This document shows, piece by piece, positions 8,994 to 17,320 of a stretch of 64,000 nucleotides of DNA. Numbering within the stretch: the first letter of the stretch is position 1; each line of letters opens with the position of its first letter. This DNA is from Mesorhizobium sp. B2-8-5. GTDB lineage: Bacteria > Pseudomonadota > Alphaproteobacteria > Rhizobiales > Rhizobiaceae. The stretch spans positions 4,373,501-4,437,500 of the forward strand of contig NZ_CP083951.1 of the NCBI RefSeq assembly GCF_006440675.2, in the 5' to 3' direction. The notes below the pieces were generated by a model. That model was not told where the DNA came from and did no database searches. It worked only from the letters and a program-made list of their open reading frames with translations. The translations under genes and the position numbers were made by a program.

Positions 8994-9524
8994 GTGGATG
9001 TTCCGGTACTAGACAAAGAACTAGAGCGCGAGAAATTCGCCATAGAGAGCATTGCACTCTTCAAGCTGTTCTCCCGCTTCGAATATGCCATGAAGAGGAG
9101 TGAATTTATCAAGAGCGGCTCTTACAACTCTGCTGACCCAGATTGGAAAGAATTCGCACTGGCTCTAGGTCCCGACTTTTTCAGCCATGTGCTGGGGAAA
9201 CCAGCTATACGCATTCTCATTAGCAACCCCCCGAGTCAGCTAAAATTCAAACGGGCCGCCCCGCCTAACCCGCCCGAAGCTGAATGGGCTACCCGGACAT
9301 ACACGCAGGATGTTCAAGGGCTCATTGAGAGCGTTAAGCAGGTTCGGAACAACCTCTTCCACGGAGACAAGGGAAGCCCGGCCGACGTTGGTCGCGACAG
9401 CCAACTGATGGGAGCGGCATACGCGGCTTTGATGGAAGTGCTGGTTTGGATTGAAGAGGACGAATCCCGAAAACGCAAGTTCTCGTCATTCGTGGACAAG
9501 ATCACCATGCCGCTGATGTTCTGA
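8994..9524 (+). CDS. HEPN-like protein, candidate RNase
   Basis: The 176-residue product has an all-helical look (LFKLFSRFEYAMKRSEF near the start) and carries VRNNLFHGDK: Arg118 and His123 form the Rx4H motif of HEPN RNases. I chose the GTG start because GGAGGG lies 5 bases upstream and homology-like sequence begins there; an ATG at 8892 would add 34 unconvincing residues. It is divergent from the protease gene and, like it, is AT-richer than the core genes around it. HEPN proteins are common in toxin-antitoxin and phage-defence loci. No nucleotidyltransferase (MNT) antitoxin is adjacent, so its role is unproven. Confidence 0.6.
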   Translation: MDVPVLDKELEREKFAIESIALFKLFSRFEYAMKRSEFIKSGSYNSADPDWKEFALALGPDFFSHVLGKPAIRILISNPPSQLKFKRAAPPNPPEAEWATRTYTQDVQGLIESVKQVRNNLFHGDKGSPADVGRDSQLMGAAYAALMEVLVWIEEDESRKRKFSSFVDKITMPLMF

Positions 9525-9603
9525 GGTCGAGCCGGCCCAAACTGCCGAGCCGAAAAGACAAATGAGGCGGAGACAAAGGGGGCGGAAGAACCCAGGGCTG
9601 AAC

Positions 9604-9635
9604 AAAAAAGCCCGGCGTTTCCGCCGAGGCTTCGT
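9604..9635 (-). terminator. Terminator after glnII
   Basis: Read on the minus strand, AAGCCTCGGCG pairs with CGCCGGGCTT around GAAA with one irregular position, followed by a T run. It ends glnII and also marks the edge of the accessory cassette. Confidence 0.7.
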
Positions 9636-9682
9636 TGTCGTCACGCCGCAGTGCTCACCCTGCAGCTCCGCGCCGCCAGAAA

Positions 9683-10720
9683 TCAGGCGGCAGCCGAAAC
9701 GGCCGCGGTCGAAACCTCGGAGATCGTCTTCAGCACCTGCGAGGCGATCTGGTAGGGGTCGCCCTGCGAGTTCGGGCGGCGGTCTTCCAGATAGCCCTTA
9801 TAGTCGTTCTTGACGAAGGAGTGCGGCACGCGGATCGAAGCGCCGCGATCGGCGACGCCGTAGCTGAACTTGTTCCACGGCGCGGTTTCATGCTTGCCGG
9901 TCAGGCGCTTGTCGTTGTCCGGGCCGTAGACGGCGATGTGATCCATCAGGTTCTTGTCGAACTGGGCCATCAGCGCCTCGAAATAGGCCTTGCCGCCGAC
10001 TTCGCGCATGTAGGAGGTGGAGAAGTTGCAGTGCATGCCCGAGCCGTTCCAGTCGGTGTCGCCGAGCGGCTTGCAGTGGAACTCGATGTCGACGCCATAC
10101 GTCTCGGTCAGGCGCAGCAGGAGGTAGCGGGCCATCCACATCTGGTCGGCGGCCTTCTTGGAGCCCTTGCCGAAGATCTGGAATTCCCACTGGCCCTTCG
10201 CCACTTCGGCGTTGATGCCTTCATGGTTGATGCCGGCGGCGAGGCACAGGTCGAGATGCTCCTCGACGATCTTGCGCGCGACATCGCCGACATTCTTGTA
10301 GCCGACGCCGGTGTAATAAGGACCCTGCGGCGCCGGATAGCCGCTCTCCGGGAAGCCGAGCGGACGGCCGTCCTTGTAGAAGAAATACTCCTGCTCGAAG
10401 CCGAACCAGGCGCCCTCGTCGTCGAGGATGGTGGCGCGCTTGTTGGAGGCATGCGGCGTCACGCCATCGGGCATCATGACTTCGCACATGACCAGCACGC
10501 CATTGGTGCGGGCCGGATCCGGATAGACGGCGACGGGCTTCAGCACGCAGTCGGAGCTGTGGCCCTCGGCCTGGTTGGTGGACGAGCCATCGAAGCCCCA
10601 CAGCGGCAGCTGCTCCAACGTCGGGAACTCGGCAAATTCCTTGATCTGGGTCTTGCCGCGCAGGCTGGGGGTCGGGACGTATCCGTCGAGCCAGATATAC
10701 TCGAGCTTGTATTTGGTCAT
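9683..10720 (-). CDS. glnII: Glutamine synthetase type II
   Basis: The 345-residue octameric enzyme of the eukaryote-like GSII class forms glutamine from ammonium and is heat-labile and not adenylylated in rhizobia. The start MTKYKLEYIWLDGY is the family's usual N-terminus. Signatures include WGFDGSSTNQAEGHSSD, the ATP-site region GINAEVAKGQWEFQ, and GSGMHCNFST. It has its own sigma-54 promoter about 85 bases upstream and faces gstI, the known translation inhibitor of glnII. It complements GSI at 5.7 kb and would be switched on by NtrC when nitrogen is scarce. Confidence 0.97.
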   Translation of the reverse strand: MTKYKLEYIWLDGYVPTPSLRGKTQIKEFAEFPTLEQLPLWGFDGSSTNQAEGHSSDCVLKPVAVYPDPARTNGVLVMCEVMMPDGVTPHASNKRATILDDEGAWFGFEQEYFFYKDGRPLGFPESGYPAPQGPYYTGVGYKNVGDVARKIVEEHLDLCLAAGINHEGINAEVAKGQWEFQIFGKGSKKAADQMWMARYLLLRLTETYGVDIEFHCKPLGDTDWNGSGMHCNFSTSYMREVGGKAYFEALMAQFDKNLMDHIAVYGPDNDKRLTGKHETAPWNKFSYGVADRGASIRVPHSFVKNDYKGYLEDRRPNSQGDPYQIASQVLKTISEVSTAAVSAAA

Positions 10721-10803
10721 TCCAGTGCCTCTCGTTGCTTGGGCGCCGCAAGTGGGCGGCGTCAACGCATGGCCGGGCTTGCCGGCCTGCCGATGATTAA
10801 AAA

Positions 10804-10818
10804 GCAATTCGTATGCCA
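10804..10818 (-). promoter_or_regulatory. Sigma-54 promoter of glnII
   Basis: On the minus strand TGGCATACGAATTGC has GG and GC exactly ten bases apart and is followed by T-rich sequence, matching the RpoN consensus. The predicted start, near 10793, gives a leader of about 70 bases, long enough to be a target for GstI control. Confidence 0.8.
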
Positions 10819-10949
10819 CTCCGCCTTCGGCGGGTGCGGCAAAATGGGTCATGGCAAGGCGTTGATTTTGCTCAGCCGCCTCACTTGTGCGCTCGGATCA
10901 CTCAATCGATATTTCTGCATAAATAATTGGCAAATAATGATCTTTTTGT

Positions 10950-10985
10950 AGGCATATTGCCTAAACGAATCGCAGAACCTATCTT
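10950..10985 (+). promoter_or_regulatory. Candidate sigma-70 promoter of gstI with overlapping palindrome
   Basis: TTGCCT (10957-10962) and TATCTT (10980-10985) are separated by 17 bases, about 50 bases before gstI. The palindrome AGGCA-TAT-TGCCT (10950-10962) covers the -35 box and could be a repressor site. NtrC represses gstI in Rhizobium; assigning it to this palindrome is inference. Confidence 0.45.
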
Positions 10986-11034
10986 GCTTGATAAGTTGAA
11001 TCGGCAAGTCCCCGGACAAGCAAGGAGGTCGCCA

Positions 11035-11226
11035 ATGCAAGTCGTGCAGCCGCGTCCGTCGGCAAAAATCCTGATGTTCCCGCTGGCAGGACGCAAGTCT
11101 GCCGCAAATTTAGGCGCCAAGGCCAAATTCGCGGCAGAGCTTGCGACGCTTCGCGGCGAGCATGCCGACTTTGACGGCTGGTACCATGAAGCAGCCGTCG
11201 AGGAAGAAAATCAGCGCAAGAGCTGA
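11035..11226 (+). CDS. gstI: glnII translation inhibitor GstI
   Basis: The product is exactly 63 residues, the length known for GstI of Rhizobium leguminosarum, and the gene stands divergent from glnII as there. GstI blocks translation of glnII mRNA when nitrogen is plentiful. I chose the ATG preceded by AAGGAGGTCGCCA, an almost perfect ribosome-binding site; an in-frame extension upstream runs through the promoter and is unlikely. The peptide is basic in the middle (PLAGRKSAANLGAKAKFAAE) and acidic near the end, with a DGWYHEAA motif. It is followed by a strong terminator. Confidence 0.85.
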   Translation: MQVVQPRPSAKILMFPLAGRKSAANLGAKAKFAAELATLRGEHADFDGWYHEAAVEEENQRKS

Positions 11227-11251
11227 TCGCCTCTTTGAGCTTCATGAACGG

Positions 11252-11292
11252 AAAAGCCCGGCGCGACCACTCGCGCCGGGCTTTCTTCTTTT
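11252..11292 (+). terminator. Bidirectional terminator between gstI and the MFS gene
   Basis: AAAGCCCGGCGCGA pairs perfectly with TCGCGCCGGGCTTT around CCAC, with T-rich sequence on the plus side and TTTT on the minus side. It can end both converging genes. Confidence 0.85.
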
Positions 11293-11308
11293 GAGCGGAC
11301 GATCGAGG

Positions 11309-13198
11309 TCAGTCCTTGGCGTGGAGGTCGGTGCCGAGCGTATCCCTGACGAAGATCATGCCGATGATGAGCGACATCGCCGCGATGATCACCGGGTACC
11401 AGAGGCCGTAGTAGATATCGCCCTTATAGGCGCTGAGCGCGAACACCGTCGCCGGCAGCAGGCCGCCGAACCAGCCATTGCCGATGTGATAGGGCAACGA
11501 CATGCCGGTGTAGCGGATGCGGGTCGGGAACATCTCGACCAGGATCGCGGCGATCGGCCCATAGACCATGGTGACGAACAGCACCAGGATGAACAGGATA
11601 CCGATCGTGAGCGGCCAGTTGATCGCTGCCGGATCGGCAGTCATGGCGAAGGCGCCACCGCCCGGGACGGTGTAGACGGTGACTTCCGGCGCACCGGCTG
11701 CCTCATCCTTGGTCAGGAGCTTGTCGGCGATCGCCTTGTCGGTCGGAACCGCCGCCTTCTCGCCGCCGCGGATGGCCGCCGCGTCGAGCTTCAGCTCGGG
11801 ATTGGCCGCGATGAAGGCGTCGAGCTTCTGGTCGGGCACCTTGGCCGCGGCGCGCTTCAACGGATAGCCGCCGTCCTGAAGCGACATGTTCACCGCCTTG
11901 GCGAAGGCCGCGTCCTTGGCCTTGGCCTGATCGCCGGCGGCGACGGCGTCATAGGATTCCACCGTCTCGTTGCCGATCTTGACCGAGGCTGCGGTGCCTG
12001 GGGCTGCCGTGGTCACCACATCATAAGGCACCGAGTTCTTGGTCAGGAACGAAGTCGCGATATCGCAGGATGTCGTGAATTTTGCCGTGCCGACCGGGTT
12101 GAACTGGAACTTGCAGTCGCCGGGCGCTGCCGTCACCGTCGCCCGGGTGTTCTGCTGCGCGGTGGCCAGAGCCGGATTGGCGGCCCAGGTCAGCGCTTTG
12201 AACAGCGGGAAGGTGCAGACGATGCCGAGCGCAAGGCCTGCCATGATGATCGGCTTGCGGCCGATCTTGTCCGACAGCCAGCCGAACACGACGAAGAAGA
12301 TCGAGCCGATGGCGAGCGCAATCGCGATCATGATGTTGACCGACTGCGCGTCGACCTTGAGCACGTTCGTGAGGAAGAACAACGCATAGAACTGACCATT
12401 GTACCAGATCACGGCCTGACCAGCGGTGAGGCCGAGCAGCGCCAGCAGCGCGATCTTGGCGTTCTTCCATTGACCGAAGGCTTCCGAGAGCGGCGCCTTG
12501 GAGCCCTTGCCCTCTTCCTTCATGCGCTGGAAGGTTGGCGACTCCGAGAGCGACAGCCGGATCCAGATCGAAACGGCAAGCAGCACGAAAGAAACGATGA
12601 AGGGAATGCGCCAGCCCCAGGAAGCGTAGGTTTCCTTGCTGAGCGAGCCCTGAACAATCAGGATGACGATCAACGACAGGAAAAGGCCGAGCGTCGCCGT
12701 CGTCTGGATCCACGACGTATAGAAACCGCGACGGTCGTCAGGCGCGTGCTCCGCGACATAGGTCGCAGCACCGCCATATTCGCCGCCGAGCGCCAGGCCT
12801 TGCAACATGCGCAGCCCGATCAGGATCACGGGAGCCAAGATGCCCAAGGTTGCGTAGCCGGGCAGCAAGCCGACCAGGAAGGTCGACAGGCCCATGATCG
12901 TCATGGTGACGAGGAAGGTGTATTTGCGGCCGACGAGATCGCCGATGCGGCCGAAAAGCAACGCGCCGAACGGTCGGACAAGGAAGCCGGCGGCAAAGGC
13001 AAGCAGCGCGAAGATGTTGCGCGTTGCCTCGGGAATCGCCGGGCTGAAGAAGGTCGAGCCGATGAAGGCGGCCAACGAGCCGTAGAGATAGAAATCGTAC
13101 CATTCGAAAACGGTGCCGAGCGAGGAGGCGAAGATGACTTTCTTCTCCTCCCGCGTCATGCCGCGGCTGGTTCCGCCGGCGGTCGAAGCCATTGCCAT
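11309..13198 (-). CDS. MFS transporter, metabolite:H+ symporter type, with a large periplasmic insertion
   Basis: Twelve-helix carrier of the MHS family. The N-terminal SSLGTVFEWYDFYLYGSLA, FGRIGDLVGRKY, LALGGEYGGAATYVAE and LSDKIGRKP are family signatures. MHS proteins are usually 430-450 residues; this one has 629 because about 185 residues (341-525) are inserted after helix 9, which topology places in the periplasm. The insert is hydrophilic, Ala-rich and has two Cys (DCKFQF, SCDIA) that could pair. The start ATG at 13198 follows GGGAGGATACATCA. The substrate (organic acid, osmolyte or similar) cannot be inferred. Confidence 0.85.
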   Translation of the reverse strand: MAMASTAGGTSRGMTREEKKVIFASSLGTVFEWYDFYLYGSLAAFIGSTFFSPAIPEATRNIFALLAFAAGFLVRPFGALLFGRIGDLVGRKYTFLVTMTIMGLSTFLVGLLPGYATLGILAPVILIGLRMLQGLALGGEYGGAATYVAEHAPDDRRGFYTSWIQTTATLGLFLSLIVILIVQGSLSKETYASWGWRIPFIVSFVLLAVSIWIRLSLSESPTFQRMKEEGKGSKAPLSEAFGQWKNAKIALLALLGLTAGQAVIWYNGQFYALFFLTNVLKVDAQSVNIMIAIALAIGSIFFVVFGWLSDKIGRKPIIMAGLALGIVCTFPLFKALTWAANPALATAQQNTRATVTAAPGDCKFQFNPVGTAKFTTSCDIATSFLTKNSVPYDVVTTAAPGTAASVKIGNETVESYDAVAAGDQAKAKDAAFAKAVNMSLQDGGYPLKRAAAKVPDQKLDAFIAANPELKLDAAAIRGGEKAAVPTDKAIADKLLTKDEAAGAPEVTVYTVPGGGAFAMTADPAAINWPLTIGILFILVLFVTMVYGPIAAILVEMFPTRIRYTGMSLPYHIGNGWFGGLLPATVFALSAYKGDIYYGLWYPVIIAAMSLIIGMIFVRDTLGTDLHAKD

Positions 13199-13393
13199 TG
13201 ATGTATCCTCCCGTGAGATCCCGTCTGTCCTCGATGGCTGCGCGCCACCGTCCGCGCTCCTCCGAACGCGGACTCAAAGACGCAGCCAACGAAGGAAAAA
13301 ATGACAGAAAGGGCGGGCGAAAGGCACCGCGACGATGGGATTATGACTTTGGTATTAGGTGCGCTGCGAAAGCGGCGCCGCGCTTGAATTGCT

Positions 13394-14185
13394 CTAGGCC
13401 TGCAGCGCTTCGAGCAGGCTGACCGCCGCCATCATGTCGCGCTTGCGTGCCGAGCGGCGCGCAACGGCCTCCGCATCCTGGCCCCAATGCTCGATCTGCC
13501 AGTCCTCGTCGACATGGCCGGCAGCCCAAGCTTCCTCGCCGTCGAGGTGACCGAAATCGACGGCCAAAGCCAGCAGCGCCGAACCGGTCAGCGCGGTCAT
13601 GACATGAATGGCGGCCAGCCGCATCGGCTCGACACGCTGGCCAAGATGCGCGCCGAGCACGGCGATCGCCTCGCGCGGCTGCTCGACATGGATGACGCCT
13701 TCGGCAAGGTTGAAGCGCGCGCCGAGGCTGCCGCGTGCCCAGTCCAGCACCGGATCCCAGAACTTGTTCTGGCGATCGACCAGTCCCTGCGGGCCATCGG
13801 CGCGGTAACACAAAAGATCGGACGAGGCGAAGCGCAGCACGTCCTCCAGCACCGCCTGCGGATCCGAGGCGACGCCGTCGATGGCGGTGTTCACCAGCCG
13901 CATGACAGGCATCGTCACGGGATCGATGACCTCGCCTTGTGCGCTGAATTCATCGGCAACGAGCGCCGCGGCGTTTTCGGTCGGCAGCACCATCACAGCC
14001 TTGCCCGGCGTGCGCACGGGCCGGCCGTCCAGATGAACGGCAAAGCCATTCTCGACGGGAGCCACCGAAACAGCCTTGTAGAAACGCTTCGGCAGCGGCG
14101 TCTTCATCTGGATCTGGGCGCGGCGCACGGGATCGGGGTCGGAAAGCAGCTTTCCGGCTTCGAGGTCTTCGAGGATGTCGCGCAT
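13394..14185 (-). CDS. ATP12-family F1-ATPase assembly chaperone
   Basis: The 263-residue product matches the ATP12/ATPAF2 family, which in mitochondria binds the F1 alpha subunit before assembly and is conserved in alphaproteobacteria. Diagnostic segments are KRFYKAVSVAP, FAVHLDGRPVRTPGK, and MRLVNTAIDGV in the N-terminal part, then DLLCYRADGP and WDPVLDWA. The start ATG follows AAGGAGTTCGGC. No ATP synthase genes are nearby. A palindromic intergenic element lies directly upstream. Confidence 0.88.
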   Translation of the reverse strand: MRDILEDLEAGKLLSDPDPVRRAQIQMKTPLPKRFYKAVSVAPVENGFAVHLDGRPVRTPGKAVMVLPTENAAALVADEFSAQGEVIDPVTMPVMRLVNTAIDGVASDPQAVLEDVLRFASSDLLCYRADGPQGLVDRQNKFWDPVLDWARGSLGARFNLAEGVIHVEQPREAIAVLGAHLGQRVEPMRLAAIHVMTALTGSALLALAVDFGHLDGEEAWAAGHVDEDWQIEHWGQDAEAVARRSARKRDMMAAVSLLEALQA

Positions 14186-14200
14186 GCCGAACTCCTTAAA

Positions 14201-14244
14201 GCAATTCCGGGAAAAGTGTGAAGCGGTTTTCCGTCCGGAATTGC
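14201..14244. repeat. Interspersed palindromic element, copy 1
   Basis: GCAATTCCGG at 14201-14210 is mirrored by CCGGAATTGC at 14235-14244, with AAAAGTGTGAAGCGGTTTT between them. The same core recurs, inverted, at 55464-55507 and in shorter form at 25161. This is a Rhizobiales-type intergenic repeat. Confidence 0.8.
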
Positions 14245-14288
14245 GTCAAAACAAAGAGATGGAGCAGCTTGCCGTTCGGCGAGCTGAT

Positions 14289-15206
14289 CTATGGTGCGGG
14301 CTGCCTGCGCGCTGGGCGATTGACGATGATCAGACCGGCGGCGATCAGGCCGAGCGCCAGGAAAATCCTGGTCGTCGGCAGCTCGCCCAACAACACCGCA
14401 CCGCACAGGACGCCGAACACCGGCGACAGAAAGGCGAAGCTCGACAGACCGGCGGCCGGATAACGCGTGAGCAGCCAGAACCACAACACATAGGTGAAGG
14501 CGACGATATAGAAAGACTGGAAGAGCAGCGCCAGTGTCGGCAAGGCGGCAAGCGCACGGATCGGCGGGCCGGCGAAAGGCATCACAAGCAGGCCAACGAC
14601 AGTTGCACCCGCCAGCTGGTAGAGCAGAAGCTTTTCGGCGTTGGTTTCCACCAGTTTCGACCGCTTTATGAAGATGCTGGTCGCCGCCCAGAGAATGCCC
14701 GAGCCGAGACTGAGCAGGTCACCCGTCAGCGTCGCGTCGCTGCCGGCAGTGATGCCGTCGGAGAAAACCGCCGCCAGGCCGCAGAAGGCGAGAACAAGCC
14801 CACCGAGCTTGCGCGGATTGATGCGCTCGCCAAGCAGGAAATGGCCGCCGATCAGGACCCAGAACGGCATGGTGTTGACCAGGAGCGTGTTGCGGGCAAC
14901 GGTGGTGTATTCGAGCCCGATATAGAGGCACAGGAACTCGACGCCGAAGAGCACGCCGACGACGATGCCGGCGGGCAAAGTCCCATCCGCTTCGAACAGC
15001 TTGATGCCGCGCAGCCGGCACCAGCCAAGCACGCAGGCTCCCCCAATGAGCGATCGTGCGACCGAGACGAAGACAGGGTCGTAGCCTGCGTATGAGACCT
15101 TGGCGGCGACGTAGTTCAGGCCCCAGGAAAAGGTCAGTCCGACCATGATGACAGCCGCGGCCATGTCGACTGCATCGCGACGATCCAATGCGGGGGCGAC
15201 AGCCAA
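14289..15206 (-). CDS. EamA/DMT-family inner-membrane exporter
   Basis: The 305-residue protein has about ten hydrophobic helices in two EamA repeats (FSWGLNYVAAKVSYAGYDPVF in the first; GSGILWAATSIFIKR in the second), typical of drug/metabolite exporters. The likely start is TTG, supported by GGAGGACTGAC directly upstream and by its position one base after the pseudouridine-synthase stop; an ATG 14 codons further in is the alternative. The tight spacing implies co-transcription with the RluA gene. Substrate unknown. Confidence 0.85.
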   Translation of the reverse strand: MAVAPALDRRDAVDMAAAVIMVGLTFSWGLNYVAAKVSYAGYDPVFVSVARSLIGGACVLGWCRLRGIKLFEADGTLPAGIVVGVLFGVEFLCLYIGLEYTTVARNTLLVNTMPFWVLIGGHFLLGERINPRKLGGLVLAFCGLAAVFSDGITAGSDATLTGDLLSLGSGILWAATSIFIKRSKLVETNAEKLLLYQLAGATVVGLLVMPFAGPPIRALAALPTLALLFQSFYIVAFTYVLWFWLLTRYPAAGLSSFAFLSPVFGVLCGAVLLGELPTTRIFLALGLIAAGLIIVNRPARRQPAP

Positions 15207-15207
15207 G

Positions 15208-16188
15208 TCAGTCCTCCGCGCTCTGGTCGTCGAAGCCGATCAGGTTCCAGCTCTGGCGCATATGCGGCGGCATCGGCGCCGTGACGTCGATGACGCCCCG
15301 GTCCGGATGCGGGATGATAATGCGGCGCGCATGCAGGTGCAGGCGGTTTTGAATGCCGCCCGGGAAATCCCAGTTGGTATCTGCCTCGAAATATTTTGGG
15401 TCGCCGATGATCGGGCAACCTATATAGGCGGCGTGAACGCGAAGCTGGTGGGTGCGGCCGGTATAGGGCTCCATCTCCAGCCAGGTCATCGTCTGCGCCG
15501 CCTGCTCGATGACGCGGTAGTAGGAGACGGCGTGGTCGGCGCCCTTCTCTCCATGCGCGGCCACGCGCACGCGGTCGCCATCCTCCGTCGGCTCCTTGAT
15601 CAGCCAGGTCGAGATCTTGTCCTCGCGCTTGGGCGGCACGCCCTTGACCAGCGCCCAGTAGGTTTTCTTGGTCTCTCGCGCCCGGAACGCTTCCGACAGC
15701 TTCATCGCCGCAAGACGGGTGCGGGCAACCACCAGCACGCCGGACGTGTCACGGTCGAGGCGGTGGACGAGGCGCGGCTTCTCGCCCTTCTGATTGCGCC
15801 AGGCCTCGAGCATGTCGTCGACATTGCGGGTGACGCCGGAGCCGCCCTGCACGGCGAGCCCCGCTGGCTTGTTGAAGACGAAAACCTTCGGGTCCTCATG
15901 CAAGAGCATCTTGGCGAGCACGTCGGCATCGGCCTGGTTGCGGATCGAGTGACCGGTGAGCGGCGCGTCGCCCTTCTTATCGACGTCGAGCGGCGGAACG
16001 CGGACAGACTGGCCGGGCTCGACACGCGTGTCGGCCTTTACCCGGCCGCCGTCGACGCGGATCTGGCCGGACCGAAGCAATTTCTGCAGATGGCCGAAGC
16101 CGAGGCCCGGATAATGGACCTTGAACCAGCGGTCGAGCCGCATGCCCGCCTCGCCGGCCTCAATCGTGATCTGTTCAACACCCGCCAT
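15208..16188 (-). CDS. RluA-family 23S rRNA pseudouridine synthase (RluC-like)
   Basis: The 326-residue enzyme isomerises uridine in RNA. An S4 RNA-binding domain is at the N-terminus (RLDRWFKVHYPGLGFGHLQKLL, RSGQIRVDG), followed by the catalytic domain with the motif LVHRLDRDTSGVLV holding the essential Asp, and PYTGRTHQLRVH near the end. Having an S4 domain favours RluC or RluD over RluA. Which uridines it modifies cannot be decided from sequence. Confidence 0.9.
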   Translation of the reverse strand: MAGVEQITIEAGEAGMRLDRWFKVHYPGLGFGHLQKLLRSGQIRVDGGRVKADTRVEPGQSVRVPPLDVDKKGDAPLTGHSIRNQADADVLAKMLLHEDPKVFVFNKPAGLAVQGGSGVTRNVDDMLEAWRNQKGEKPRLVHRLDRDTSGVLVVARTRLAAMKLSEAFRARETKKTYWALVKGVPPKREDKISTWLIKEPTEDGDRVRVAAHGEKGADHAVSYYRVIEQAAQTMTWLEMEPYTGRTHQLRVHAAYIGCPIIGDPKYFEADTNWDFPGGIQNRLHLHARRIIIPHPDRGVIDVTAPMPPHMRQSWNLIGFDDQSAED

Positions 16189-16339
16189 GGATACGCTTTT
16201 CCGTTTGAAAGCGGCGCCATAGCACTAAGGCAGGCATTGTGCGAGCCAAAGACCCAACAAAGCGCGACGATTACCCCAATCGCAGCCATCCGAGGTTCGG
16301 CCGCACGCTGGCCGACCTTGGATTGAAGCGGGGCCGTAG

Positions 16340-17170
16340 TCAGTTGGCAGCCTTCGGCTTGGACGAGCCGATCATCTTCCAGTTCTTGTAGAAGACGGAA
16401 TTGATGCGCTCCACGCTGACCGAGACGATCGAGAGAAGGCCAGCGATCAGCCTCGGGAACGGAGACGGACGGATGATGTCGACGAAGACGCAATAGCGGC
16501 GGCCGTCATATTCGTTGACCGAGCGGTGGAAGAGCGTGTCGTCGAAGATGAACAGCGGGTTGTCGTACCAGTAGTTCTTCTTGCTGCCGCACTGGACGAA
16601 GATCTCCGCCTTCACCGGGATCAGGTTGTAGAGGATGCGCAGGCTGAGCCGCAGCGGTCCGAAATGCCACGACGTGGATTCGCGCTTGCTGAAAACGGAT
16701 ACCGCGATCGTCTTGATGTATTTGTAATCCTTGTTGAATTCGGGAACGTTGTCGATCTTGTGCTTGCCGTACCACTGGTAGACATACATGCCACGCCGGC
16801 CGGTGCCGAAATTGGCGTCGATATCGGCGATGATCTCGTCCTTGCGGGCGTTGAAGACGCCCAGCACCTCGTTGATCTCGCGCTGATAGTCCTCGGGGAA
16901 CTGCTCGGGCTTCCAGACGCCGGGGTTGCGGTAGCAGAGAAGGTCGACGATCAGGTTGAACGGCGACAGCAGCCAGGTGAAAAGGCCATTGCCGAGGAAA
17001 TAGCGCTCGAACAGATTCCGGTTCTTCTGGTCGTTGCGCATGACGTCGATCAGGCCGAAAACGACCCAGATGGCGGTCAGGATCGGGATGAAGTAGACGG
17101 CGAGCGCGAGAACCACGACTGCAATCGCAGCCTTGCGGAGCGTCTTGACGGTTTTCTTTGTCATTGTCAT
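16340..17170 (-). CDS. Membrane-anchored aspartyl/asparaginyl beta-hydroxylase-like (LpxO-like) dioxygenase
   Basis: The 276-residue product has one N-terminal membrane segment (AAIAVVVLALAVYFIPILTA) and an Asp/Asn beta-hydroxylase domain. Conserved parts include WHFGPLRLSLRILYNL and the C-terminal iron and 2-oxoglutarate region DDTLFHRSVNEYDGRRYCVFVD. LpxO enzymes of this layout 2-hydroxylate a lipid A acyl chain at the inner membrane; this is the most likely role, but ornithine lipids are another substrate for such proteins in rhizobia. Confidence 0.8.
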   Translation of the reverse strand: MTMTKKTVKTLRKAAIAVVVLALAVYFIPILTAIWVVFGLIDVMRNDQKNRNLFERYFLGNGLFTWLLSPFNLIVDLLCYRNPGVWKPEQFPEDYQREINEVLGVFNARKDEIIADIDANFGTGRRGMYVYQWYGKHKIDNVPEFNKDYKYIKTIAVSVFSKRESTSWHFGPLRLSLRILYNLIPVKAEIFVQCGSKKNYWYDNPLFIFDDTLFHRSVNEYDGRRYCVFVDIIRPSPFPRLIAGLLSIVSVSVERINSVFYKNWKMIGSSKPKAAN

Positions 17171-17303
17171 TCGCGCGGGAGCGCGATCCTGTTCCGTTTG
17201 CCAAAATCACGGCGACCCCCGCCCGCCGTGCGTCTTGATAAGATTTTTTGTTTCCCGGCACAATGCCGCGCACGGTCCCGGTGGTCGGCCCCGGATGAAT
17301 ATT

Positions 17304-17320
17304 TGGAGTATGTTACTCCA
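17304..17320. promoter_or_regulatory. Inverted repeat upstream of the LpxO-like gene
   Basis: TGGAGTA-TGT-TACTCCA is a perfect 7-base inverted repeat 134 bases upstream of the LpxO-like start, in a 278-base space with no gene. It has the size of a dimeric regulator's operator. No regulator gene is adjacent. Confidence 0.4.

Noticed and set aside
9635..10951. 438-codon plus-strand frame opposite glnII
   Set aside because: Shadow of glnII, which is certain from its GSII motifs.
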